Shown here: piece after piece, positions 51,601 to 61,966 of the stretch
How positions within the stretch are numbered: position 1 is the first letter of the stretch
How the letters are laid out: each line of letters opens with the position of its first letter
NCBI GenBank assembly: GCA_052171895.1
Contig: JBQMRN010000001.1
Location: 62,001 to 126,000 of the forward strand
Direction: 5' to 3'
Length of the DNA: 64,000 nucleotides
Source: Arsenophonus sp052171895
Lineage (GTDB): Bacteria; Pseudomonadota; Gammaproteobacteria; Enterobacterales; Enterobacteriaceae
The notes under the pieces: generated by a model
What the model saw: the letters and a program-made list of their open reading frames with translations, nothing else
Databases searched by the model: none
Told to the model about the DNA's origin: nothing
Translations under genes and position numbers: made by a program

Positions 51601-52625
51601 GAGTTATTAGTAAATCTGGTGTATGCCAGTAAGGCTAGACTCCACTCTAATGCTTCGTGAATCTGTTCTCTATTCTTAAATTTGACGTTGTTTAGCAACC
51701 AGGAGGATCAGCGCTTAAAATCTCCTTAGGCCGGTTCCACCTTTCCTGGGTAAACGGGAGCATCTTAAATAACATTGAAAAGATTGTTTTTCGAACCACA
51801 GTTCTTCGCGCCTCGACTTCAGTAGGCTTATTCTTGAAAATCCTATTCAATCGGATTCCTGATTTTTATTGACGCCCTGTGCTCTGACGGGAAGTCGTAT
51901 AGAATAGCAGCAGTTCTTTCTCGATCTTTCTCCAATTTCTTCATTGCTGCAGGATACTCGATGAAAAGTTTACTAACAAAACATCAAGGGCTTTATTAGC
52001 GGAATTATGACTCTCTCCTAGCTAGACTTCATGCAGCTCAGCCTTAACTTTCGGTTACATGCCTTTTTGGGAGTGAAGCTAGCGTATTACCTATTTTTTA
52101 TACCTAATAATGGGTTGGTGCCGCTGTCCGGAAATATCTTTACCATTGCATAAAATCAAGGGACCCTCTTCCACAGAGCAAGCCTGGAAAATACAGTTAA
52201 GCCAGATATGCTATAGGCCATTAAGAAATTCAGCTTAATTCGCTTTCCAATAATTCTTGATAAGCATATCTGAGCGCAACGAGCTCTCCTTACATCCATG
52301 CTCACTGATGCCTATAATGACCAGCAGGAAAAGGCGACCATCTTGCCTGATAAGAATGTATATCCTCATTGGCCAAGAAATAAACGTATTATTGAAGCAT
52401 GGCTTTCAAGCTAAGCCTCAACGGCACATAGTAGCTATCAGCTGCCTAGCACCATTACGGATGAGTTCATGCAATGGATTACAGGTAATATCTGCTTTCA
52501 AGGAAATCTGTAGGCTAGATTTATAGAATCTCATCTATCTATTGTTAAAATCATTCACAAAATCAATCAGAAGGATATATACTCAAGATCTCAGAAATCC
52601 CAATACATCAAAAATAACCATAACT
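51601..52625 (-). mobile_element. IS256-family element, internally deleted (unit 2)
   Basis: Both ends are present (GAGTTATTAGTAAATCTGGT at 51601 and AATAACCATAACTC ending near 52625) but only about 1025 bases lie between. The central transposase part is deleted (junction near 52385-52400). Confidence 0.75.
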
Positions 52626-52792
52626 CTGATCAATCTTGCTAAGTTAAAAAAAAAGGCTAAAATATTGGCCTTTTCAGCTTAGAAAAAATGTAAAAACAAT
52701 TTAATTCTTAATTTAATGGTTTTTGATAAAATCAATTTTTAAGAATATTTTCTTTTACTTCATTAAAGTAATTGAATTTTATTATTTTTATA

Positions 52793-53267
52793 GTTAAGAA
52801 TTTTGTTGCATAGTTAACCGCTTTTGCTTAAAGCGTTTGCCTTATTTGTTATATCCTATTTAAGCTCCTGCTTTATCAGATAATATCTGTACTTCATAAT
52901 TAAACCATTCTTTAAATTTAATTACTTTTTGGCTTAATTTGTGGTTTCAGATGCTTTATCTGAAATATTTTGTTGCAACTATGATGTTTATTTAGTTGTT
53001 TCTTTTAATTAATCTGCTATTGTTGACAATTTATCAATTTAATTTATCAATTTCTTTAGCTTCTTTGTTTATTTTTATATCGCTTGCAGCTTCTTTGCCA
53101 TCATTAAGCACTTATTTAGCTTTTTCTTACACCACAGGCTATTTTATTTGTTCAGCGCTTTTCTTGATCTGTTGGATGGCATCGTCGATTTTAGGTAATT
53201 CATCACAACCAGTAACAGTAATTATTACACCCAACTAAAATTAGCATACTTAAAAAGTTTTATTCAT
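52793..53267 (-). pseudogene. Lipoprotein paralogue, broken
   Basis: Aligns over its length with the intact lipoprotein at 49447-49914 (for example the complement of GGATGGCATCGTCGA, and CATCACAACCAGTAACAG coding the lipobox region). Frameshifts and stops throughout. The E-rich tandem tract of the intact copy is not present in the same form. Confidence 0.85.
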
Positions 53268-53290
53268 TGATAAGTTCCATCTCTATTTAA

Positions 53291-54540
53291 GTTATACTTA
53301 TTTCTTATGCATGGATTTCAGAAATGATGCCGTCTATCCTGCCTGATTGATTTCGTAAATAAGTTCAACAAGAGAGAGATCATATGCCATGGAAAGTTTC
53401 CTATACAGGTATCCGAGAAAACAGATATTACCTGTGATCTCTTGCATGAACTCATCCGTAATGCTGCCAGGCAGCTCATAGCCACCACCGTTAAAGCTAA
53501 GATTGAAAGCCATGTGCTGCGACAATATGTGAACCTCGCCTATCGAGGTGATCGTCATTCTGACCACCCTCGTCTGTAATAGTTATTTTTATAGCTAACT
53601 ATACAGAACTGGTATTAGCAATGTTAAGATTAAAGTCCTAGGATCAGGCATCCTAGCGGTAACAGAATATATTTCAATAGATCTCGTTGCTCTAGCGCTT
53701 TATTTGAAACGTGAAAAATCGTCGAAGAGTTACTAACATATAGCATACATGCTTAGACATATCCAGCGGTGCTTTTCATTGAGAAGCGCTTCTAGTGAGC
53801 TTCTCAATGAAAAGCACATGACCTCTCATCAATACCATCAGTAGACTTAAACAGCAATTGGTTGAATAGCACGGAAAATGGGAGGTATACACCTGCGTGA
53901 TTTAAGCGATACATGCTAGGTTTATTTTTTGGCTGATGGCATATACATTTCTATCAGGCAAGATAATCGCTTTTGCCTACTGGTCATTATCGGCGGCACT
54001 GAGCATAGACGTAAAGAGCTGTTGCGGCCGAAGATGCTTATCGAGAGCAAGAATCGAACTTAGCCGAACTTATCAATAATCTGCAAGCACGTGGCTTAAG
54101 GCGTATCTTCCAGGCTTACTACTTGTGACGGTGCCCTTGTTTTTTGGAATGCAATGGCAAAGATATTCCAGAACGCAGCAAAAAATGCTGTTAGATAGAT
54201 AAATAGCTAATGTGCTGCCTTCACTCCCAAAAGGCATAGAACCCAAAGTTAAGATTGAGCCTGCGTGGAGGTCCAGGCTAGCACAGAAGAGCAGCGATGC
54301 CACTAATAAAGCCATTGATATTTTGTTTGGAAGGTTTTCAGGGAAGTATCATCCTACAGCACGATGAAAAGATGGAGAAAGATCGAAAAGAAATTCTAGT
54401 ATTCTACGAATTCACGTCAGAGCACTTATACTGGGCGTCAATAAGAATCACGAAGCCGATTAAATCAGCTTTTGTAACAGTGAGACTACGGAAGCTGAAG
54501 CGCAAAAACTATAGTTCAAGAAAAACAACCCTTTCAATAA
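53291..54540 (+). mobile_element. IS256-family element, 3' truncated, inside unit 2
   Basis: Left end GTTATACTTATTTCTTATGC. The transposase pieces end with DRKEILVFYEF and the SRKTTLSI region at about 54540, so the right terminal repeat is missing. It interrupts the spacer between lipoprotein and symporter, which is uninterrupted in unit 1; insertion therefore came after the duplication. Confidence 0.8.
53769..53817. repeat. Perfect 19-bp inverted repeat inside IS256
   Basis: GTGCTTTTCATTGAGAAGC (53769-53787) and its exact complement (53799-53817), with an 11-base loop. Other IS256 copies have only a short imperfect hairpin here, so this copy gained the arms locally. Confidence 0.8.
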
Positions 54541-54908
54541 TAACTGTATAAATTAATAAAAGAGAGTTTAATACTAAAAATATATCTATTAGATAAATAA
54601 ATAAAACAGGATATAAGATTTTAAGAACATAACAAGTTGATATGTATAACTATGTGGCTTATCTCTGTTATTAATTAAGCATAAATGAGAATTAGAAAAA
54701 TAAAAATTACCATCAATAATTGTACTAAAAGTAAAAGAAGGAGGAGTTACACACCTCTCCCATCTCCCTTACCCTTTTTTCTCGAGTTGTATTAATTAAA
54801 TATTTAAAATTAATAAAACATATTGTATCTTAAATTAATAAGCTGCGCTGATGATTAGATGTGTCTTGTTATTGTATTTTAGCTAGAATATTAGCTAATA
54901 TTAAGAGT
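54541..54908. other. Spacer between IS256 and symporter
   Basis: AT-rich sequence homologous to 49960-50254 of unit 1. No gene seen. A CTCCCATCTCCCTTACCC stretch near 54760 has no counterpart in unit 1. Confidence 0.45.
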
Positions 54909-56195
54909 TCAAACTAATTTTATTAGTAAAAATTTATCAGACTTTTCTTTCGGTTTACCTCGGCAACCTTCACCATAGTGGTCACCTTCCCAACGACCAA
55001 CCAGCGCCGATCCAATGGCATTACTCATGACATTAGTTGCTGAACGTCCCATATCTAAGAAATGATCAACACCCATTAATAAAATTAATCCCGATTCTGG
55101 AATATTAAATTGGCTTAGTGTTCCTGCAATAACGACCAACGATGCTCGTGGTATTCCAGCCATACCCTTAGATGTCAACATTAAAATCAACAACATAGTC
55201 ATTTGTTCACCCATACTTAAATTGATATTACATGCTTGAGCAATAAAGATAACTGCAAATGAGCAATAAGCCATTGAACCAACAAGATTGAATGAATAGC
55301 CAATTGGTAAAACAAAGCTAGCAATCTTATTAGAGATACCAAACTGTTCCAATTTTTCTAAAGTAGAAGGGAAAGCGGCTTCAGAGCTTGAGGTGGTAAA
55401 AGCGAGTAAGGCCGGATCCATGATATTTTTAACTAAGCGTAAAATGCATAGGCCAACGATTAATATGGATACCCCAATTAAGATCACCCAGAGTAACGCT
55501 AAAGTAAAGTAAAATTCTCCCATAAAAATACTAGTACTGATCAATACACTTAATCCGCGTTCAGCAATCATACCTGAGATAGCAGCAAAAACAGTAATAG
55601 GAGCAAAAAGCATAACGTAGTTTGTCAACTTTAACATTACGTAAACAAGTGAATCTAGAATTTTAATAATCGGTTCACCTTTTTTACCTATAGCAGATAA
55701 GCTGCATCCCATAAAAATTGAGAAAATTACAATCTGTAAAATTTCATTACGCGACATCGCATCAATGATGCTAGTAGGTATAGCATGAGTAATAAAATTG
55801 TGAAAAGAAAATGCTGTCGATTCAATATTTGCCACAGCTGAATTGGTATTTATCACAAAATTAATACCTACTCCTGGTGTAAAAATATTAACAATAACCA
55901 GACCAAGGATAATTGAAATAAAAGATGCAACCATGAACAATAACAGCGTTTTTAAGAAAACACGCCCAAATGTTCTTTCGTCACCCATTTTGATGATCCC
56001 GACGATCAAAGTTGAAATAATTAATGGAGCAATAATCATTTTAATCAAACGCAAAAAAATATCCGTAATAATTGAAATATTTTTGGCATAGCTCGTTGTT
56101 ACTTCTATATTAGTGAGTGAATTTAATGCAAATCCAACTATGATCCCAGTGATCAGCCCTATAATAATCCAAGTAGTTAAACTTTTTGATTTCAT
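54909..56195 (-). CDS. Dicarboxylate/amino acid:cation symporter (GltP/DctA family)
   Basis: Predicted inner-membrane symporter for glutamate, aspartate or C4-dicarboxylates. 428 residues with family motifs in order: IFLRLIKMIIAPLIISTLIV, the serine-rich hairpin TSSSEAAFPSTLEKLEQFG, GYSFNLVGS, TSKGMAGIPRASLVV, and the substrate site GVDHFLDMGRSATNV with the Asp, Asp, Arg and Asn equivalents. The Asp of the N-L/M-D-G-S/T motif is Val-305 here (codon GTT at 55281-55283). I cannot say which substrate it carries. The C-terminal tail is short and basic. A broken twin is at 50255-51541, and IS481 follows upstream. Confidence 0.88.
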   Translation of the reverse strand: MKSKSLTTWIIIGLITGIIVGFALNSLTNIEVTTSYAKNISIITDIFLRLIKMIIAPLIISTLIVGIIKMGDERTFGRVFLKTLLLFMVASFISIILGLVIVNIFTPGVGINFVINTNSAVANIESTAFSFHNFITHAIPTSIIDAMSRNEILQIVIFSIFMGCSLSAIGKKGEPIIKILDSLVYVMLKLTNYVMLFAPITVFAAISGMIAERGLSVLISTSIFMGEFYFTLALLWVILIGVSILIVGLCILRLVKNIMDPALLAFTTSSSEAAFPSTLEKLEQFGISNKIASFVLPIGYSFNLVGSMAYCSFAVIFIAQACNINLSMGEQMTMLLILMLTSKGMAGIPRASLVVIAGTLSQFNIPESGLILLMGVDHFLDMGRSATNVMSNAIGSALVGRWEGDHYGEGCRGKPKEKSDKFLLIKLV

Positions 56196-56394
56196 AATGA
56201 TTCCGTTTTTGTGATGCTAGGCTAGTATTAGATCTCATATTATTTAATAAGCCTTGAATTAATATTTTAGTGTTATTATCTCTCCTATCCAGGATAGATA
56301 GTATGGTTTTTGAATAATTCAGGTTTAACCTTTTAACCAATCTTTTATAGATTGCATGAAGTTTTACTATATATGCACCAATTAAATCGCTCAA

Positions 56395-56940
56395 ACCAGG
56401 ATACCCTTCGTTTGATAAGGCATCGGCGGACTAAAGCTCGGTATTCTATACCAAGCTCTGTACACAAACGAGTGAATTAATGTTTTTCGGTTGCTGAACA
56501 TTTTTGCAGACAAAAAACGGTCTTTAAATTTTTTGCTATTGTCGGTAAGTATCCTGATGAATAGCTATAGGACATGCTTTGTTAAAATCATGTAAGAAGC
56601 GTCGAACATTGGCCGCTATCTTGCTCTTAGTCTTATAAAAACAAATAAAAAACTCAGCGAGGAGAGAGCGCGATTATAGCTAAAAATAACCTTGTGAAGT
56701 TTCGTTTGCATTTTCGAAAGATATTTCACATCTACCTGCAAATAACCAGGCTTATAGCTTTTAAACGCTTTATGGCTTCAGCTTTCGTGCTTTCCACCCT
56801 CCCCACTCACATTTTAGGTAAATTTCTCAAGATCCCTCCTCCAGGCCAGACCCAGATATAACTGGGCTTCAGGAATTCGCGTACGACTGCAAGCAGATCG
56901 TCGAGAGAAAGAAAAAGGATTTTCACAGGAAACTCGGAGT
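56395..56940 (-). mobile_element. IS481-family fragment
   Basis: Minus-strand pieces of the same transposase as 40885-41757, including KSYKPGYLQVDVKY, a NVRRFLHDF and the LLSLDDLLAVVREFLKP region near 56860-56900. Frameshifted. Confidence 0.6.
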
Positions 56941-57240
56941 ACGGCTTTACTGAGCATGTCCCATGGCTATCCCATCGAGTACTTATAAATAGCAAAGAAT
57001 TTAACAACCGTCTTTTTAGTCTGTGAAAAATTAAGGCACTAAAAAACATGAATTCTACAGTTTGTATACAGAGCTTAGTATAGAAGAGGAACTTAGCCAA
57101 AGCGATGCATACCTCATCAAATAAAGGTATGGTCAAACGATTTAATGAGCGCATATAAAATGGCCTGCAAAGGCATCATTTCAATGATGGTCAATAGCTT
57201 GAGATCACTCAAGATTTATATGTTTATCTGTACAATCAGG
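56941..57240 (+). mobile_element. IS481-family 3' fragment, inverted against its neighbour
   Basis: On the plus strand it matches 41490-41690 of the other IS481 copy (AATAGCAAAGAATTTAA and the CACTAAAAAACATGAATTC region). It is fused head to head with the minus-strand fragment to its left. Confidence 0.6.
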
Positions 57241-58200
57241 AATTACCTCCCAATCAGTATTGCTAGTAATACTACTTTGCAGTCTATGAAAGATTAGTTA
57301 AAAATTAAAACTGAATTATTAAAAATCTTACTCTCCTCCGAAACGTAAGAGTTAAGGTGTAACAGTATTAATAGCTAGTGTAGTGATACGGATATAGCAT
57401 CTATCATTAGATAACTATTAAGTAAAATAGTTATCTATTTATCACTATACTTTCATTTTCTATCTATGCGTATTAATAATGGAGGAATAGTATTTTCAGG
57501 ATTTAGTTAATGACTGCACTTTCAATCATTAGGTTTTATGTTTAAGCGCTAATTTACCACTGCTGTAAAATGAGAACAGAAATTATGGTAGAAAATGAAA
57601 ACAATATAACAGTATTAATGGTATACGCCTTAAATTACTTTAACTTAGCACAATTAATCTAAGAAAAGACATAAATTTTGGTAGTAGAATATAGGCATAA
57701 TTTTTATTTACTCTGGGGATGATGAAAATTATTATTATGTTAACTACTTTAATTATTTGTTATATCAATGCGATTGCTCTTATAGCACAAAATATTGATG
57801 ATAATCTGTGTTCTATTGGATAAAAATAATTTAAGATAGTAATATTTTTAGCCTTCTCAACAGACTATACATTTGTCAGCGTTTCTCATACTGTACTGCC
57901 TTTTATCAAAGAAATTCAATCCATTAATTGCACTTTTAGCACTAAGGACTTTTTATTAAAATATTATTGCTAGCTTTATATTAAGCATTGCTTTTGCTTA
58001 TTTTCTAATCGTTATACGCTATCACTTGAATGCTGATTGATGGTAATAAACAATTTTTTATGGTTTATCAACTTTTTTTACCTTTTTATTTATTAGAAGT
58101 TATGCTCTCTTTTTAGGAACAGCACTACTATCACGAATTTTTGAAAATCTTAATTCATGTCGGTGAATACAACTACTAGTAACTTACCTGATATACTGCT
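57241..58200. other. Unassigned degenerate region
   Basis: AT-rich with short plus-strand hydrophobic frames, for example MMKIIIMLTTLIICYINAIA near 57720 and FILSIAFAYFLIVIRYHL near 57970. These look like the wreck of a membrane protein gene, but no family is recognisable. No intact gene. Confidence 0.4.
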
Positions 58201-58214
58201 TTACCCATTAACTC

Positions 58215-59283
58215 AAAATCGCTATTATCTAATAATTTTATCAACTATAAATTACTTAATGGCATTTTTCTGCTAAATCTAATGAAATAGCTCAAAATTA
58301 GATTAGCACCAGCAGGTTTAATAGCGCCTAATGTTTCTAAAGCAACATCTATTTCATTAATCGCGCCGGCTTAAGCAACAAATTTAATTTAGGAAAATTC
58401 AGCACTAATCTAATAAGCTGCTAATGCTAGTTCAGTTTGCTCACGAATATCACGAATAATAGCGAGATAAGCACCAGCAGGTTTTATCATTAAAACATCA
58501 GCGCCTTCTTGTTCATCTATCAATAATTCTATAATTGCTTCATGACGATTCATTTGGTTAAGTTGATAACTTTTACGATCACTAATTAAGTAAGAACTTA
58601 CAGCTTCACAAAAGGACTATAAAGGTTAGACGCAAATTTGCTTGAATAGGATATAATGCTACTATTAATAAAACCTGTTTTATCTAATGCCTCACGAATT
58701 ACGCTGACTTTGCCCGTCCATTGCAGCAGCATTGCAGCAGAAGGTGCGATAAAATCAGCACCAGCATTTGCCGCACTGGCTGCTTGTCAGCCGAGATTCA
58801 GTAATGTTGCATCATTATCAACGAAATTGCTACCTAAAATATAACAGTGGCCGTGAGAGGTGTATTCACAAAAATAAGTATTTGACATGACTAGCATATC
58901 GGGTAGTACACTATCCTTGCAAGCTTTTAACATACAAGCAACTAAACCATCTTTTCCAGGTATCGCTACTTGTTTCGTTAAGATGATGTGAAATACCAAA
59001 TAACATTACTGACTTCAGCTCCCGGCTTTAGCGATCCATTCGATTTCATAAGGTAACTTCTATTCCGGAATATGAAAATCCCAGGCTTAGTTGCAATAAG
59101 CTTATAATCTTTAATTTCTTCTTCAATAAAAATACGCAATATAAGATCATTTAGAGTTAAAATTATTTCTTTAAATAAAGCACAAACTATTTCTGTTTGA
59201 TGTAATCGGCTTAAAAAGAACGAATAGTTTTTAATCTTGCATACCTTCTCCTTGCTATTGCTACATAAATTATAATTAATCAT
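58215..59283 (-). pseudogene. hemB: Delta-aminolevulinic acid dehydratase, broken
   Basis: HemB condenses two aminolevulinates to porphobilinogen. From right to left on the minus strand: ILTLNDLILRIFIEEEIKDY, VLPDMLVMSNTYFCEYTSHG, NFVDNDATLLNLG, ADFIAPSAAML, SYSSKFASNLYSPFCEAVSS, DRKSYQLNQMNRHEAI, the Schiff-base lysine region LMIKPAGAYLAII, and AGANLILSYF. Stops and frameshifts interrupt it. The first zinc cysteine of the C-x-C motif is Tyr. With hemL also broken, two heme steps are lost within 20 kb. Confidence 0.88.
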
Positions 59284-59379
59284 AATTATTTTTCATAAAA
59301 ATATTTTCAGCATAATAAATATTATTTATTCATCTTATATCTTTTATTGATACTTCTGTTTTTCTACGACTATTTTGGC

Positions 59380-59814
59380 AAAGGTTGTTACTTTTCTCAC
59401 AGAGAAATATGTAACCACATCTATATTTTAATTGTTGTTTCAAACAATCTTCTGCAAACCAGATAATTCAGTAAATAAAACAAACATATACTATGAAAAT
59501 TACTCAGCCATCTTTTTAATCAACTAATATAACTGTTCACAGTTTAAATCTAGAATTCCTTAGTAATAACTCTCTGATTATCTAACCTTATTAGGCGATG
59601 GTGACTAATTTCATGCTCGCTAGCAAAGGTTTCGTACCATCCTTTAGCTCAATCCAAGCAAAGGATGGATTCTTTATCAAAGGATGGATTCTTTATCAAA
59701 GATTGGTTCAAAAACCAGTTAACATACTGTGCATTAAACTTTTCAAGAATCTCATCCCTCACATAACACCTTCTCAATCTTTAGCAATTAAGACCGAAAT
59801 TCGTTCATGGGTTC
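59380..59814 (-). mobile_element. IS1595-family 3' half (split by IS91)
   Basis: Minus-strand C-terminal part of IS1595: the rebuilt DKESILCLD region, then TNFMLAS-complement and the residues before the element's end. It resumes at 61967 on the far side of the IS91 copy. A 19-bp direct repeat (59659-59696) is a local duplication. Confidence 0.7.
59659..59696. repeat. Two 19-bp tandem repeats in IS1595 remnant
   Basis: CAAAGGATGGATTCTTTAT occurs twice in direct contact. Other IS1595 copies have one unit. Confidence 0.75.
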
Positions 59815-61966
59815 ATGGTTAGGAAATTGAATCACTCTTTAAGTGAAGACAAAAAGCCATCCCTTATTGCTTAAAACGGAGATAGAATCTGGTTACTGTT
59901 TCTATTAAAAATGAAAATTTCATCAGAGTGTATATTCTTTAACCTAATGTACTAATTTTAGAGATATTATCTCTAGCGTTTGCTTAATAAGCATCGTTTT
60001 TTCATTTTATGCATTCTTTCTGACAACAATTTCGTTACCTATTTGCCAAGCTGAGCGTCAATAAAAATAGCCTATCTCCCCAGACAGAATGCATTTGTAC
60101 GGATCTGTGTGCGCAAGAATCTGTTCATCAGAACGCCAAAACTACGGTTTTTCCAGTTTTTTGCGATCCGTCATCTCCAGCATTTATACACCTTCGATAA
60201 TAGTGTACCTCGCGTTTACGATTTAAAAAAAACATAGTAATACACACCATATTAATATTCCTTGCCGGAATATGGATAATATAGCTATAGTGCCAGATCA
60301 TCTCTTGCTTCATCAAGGATCTGCTGCCGGTACTGCTTATAGTAAGGTGCTCAGAGTTATGATGTACAACCACTTCGTCTAGGTAATTATGCAGTTTTAA
60401 GATGTATAGCGACGCCCCAGGTATTTCACTGTATGCCACGCACTCATTTCCTCTTTTTAGCGAAGTGCACTTTCCACTAACATCCGTAGTATCCCTTCAG
60501 GTAAGGCTGACACTATTTTCTGGCGAAGATATGCAAAAAGAGTAGAGTGGAAAGAGGATACTTGGATTTATTAAGTCATACCTGTCAGGCAACGTAGCAG
60601 CCGGATGACAGCGCCTCGCCAGATTTCTTCGACTGCTTTTTTTTTGAAGAATAATTCACACAATAGACCATGTTTAATATCCCAAAAAACACTACACACA
60701 TGCGCATCTTGATTGAATTGTTGAGCATGAGTGTGCAAAATATAGAAGATAGCAATTTTGATACCCTATTTGCCTCCCACTATCCTGATAGACCTGATGA
60801 ATCAGGATGAGATGACAATTTCTATTTCTCGGGCAAGATAACCTAAAGAGTAATTTATCCATAGCAGAGCGGCGGGTGTGGGGAGGTGGTTTTTGGCGCT
60901 AGCCCCGAAACAGAGTGTTGAGTCGCGGCTAGTTATTGCTAAAAAAAAGCCAAAAAAGATGGGACATAGTGAAAGTAATGTTTTGCTAGTCAGCAGAAGT
61001 CGGGTAAGATATGAATTTGCTATGTTAGCTAACCATTATTTGGTAGCTTTGAGGACGCATGAACTACAGGCTTTTATTAAATTTTCAGATTTGGTAGAAA
61101 AAACAGTTGTGGTAATATATAGAAAAAGAAGCAGTAGCAATAGGAATGGATTAACCCTCATCTAATAACCATCATGCAAAAATCTAGCAGGTAAGCATTC
61201 GCTCGACAGATAAACGGCTCCATGAACTGATATTTTTCTATATTTTCAAAAAAGTTATTCCAGACGTCATCAATGCTAAAAGCAGTTTAGTTCGACGCGC
61301 TCCTCCTCGGGAGGATACATCTGGTAAATTACTCTCATTACTCTCTAGGTATATGCTAAGGAAATAGAAATCATCCTCCTGACCACATTTATCATGTCTA
61401 TCGGCTAAGTTATCTTTGTGTTTGTCTAAAGTGACGAAGGAGATAGAGGTATATCTAGTTCCCTATAGGGTGATGTAGGGTGATGAATCATAGATAAGCA
61501 TACTTTCTCAGCCATTACTCCATTAATGCAGTTATATCCAGCATCATTGGTTTGGCCTGTTAGTTTTTACTTAAAATCCTGAATAATTAGAACTAAATGC
61601 AGATAATACTTGCTATAAAAAAATTATAGACCTAGTCTAGGTCTGGCATAGACCTAGTCTAGGTCTGGCATGTATTGCTGTATGGCCTCTTTTTTGATCC
61701 CAAAAAAATTAATCGGTATGTTATCATTAATTTCAAGAGGAAAATCATAAAACGCTTTAAATAAATAGGTGGCGTCTAACACGTGAAGTCGCGTGTTATT
61801 TTTCTAATTTTACCAGATTTAGCCTTTCTAGGAGATTTATTCCAGCGATCTAGATGAATTTCTGAAAATTAACATATCTCAGAGTATAAAACAATATTTA
61901 GATCATGAATATCCTCGAAGCACAGCGTGTAGCTGCGCTGCTCATACCATAGTGAGCTACGTTCTT
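59815..61966 (-). mobile_element. IS91-family element, inserted in IS1595
   Basis: Minus-strand copy of about 2.15 kb, colinear with 471-2490. Pieces of transposase are seen near 60240-60440 (YSEIPGASLYILKLHNYLDE, then HYSYIIHIPARNINMVCI). The left end ATGGTTAG follows GTTC (59811-59814). The right end joins IS1595 at GTTCTTTCC (61967 on). An extra unit GTTCATGG has been duplicated at the left junction. Confidence 0.75.
61629..61671. repeat. Tandem 22-bp repeat containing a perfect palindrome
   Basis: GACCTAGTCTAGGTCTGGCA(TA) occurs twice in a row; each unit contains GACCTAG-T-CTAGGTC. The sister IS91 copy at 2160-2200 lacks it, so it arose locally. Confidence 0.75.

Larger units (their letters stand above)
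52626..56240. repeat. Duplicated segment, unit 2 (lipoprotein broken, symporter intact)
   Basis: Second copy of 49284-51590 with an extra IS256 (53291-54540) between the two genes. Here the lipoprotein is a pseudogene and the symporter is intact, the reverse of unit 1. Confidence 0.8.

Noticed and set aside
60878..61165. 95-codon plus-strand open frame with basic residues
   Set aside because: It is antisense to the IS91 transposase copy at 59815-61966; the equivalent frame is not open in sister copies.
59600..61672. Short repeats that could suggest a CRISPR array
   Set aside because: The repeats at 59659 and 61629 are only two direct units each, without spacers or cas genes, and lie inside IS remnants.
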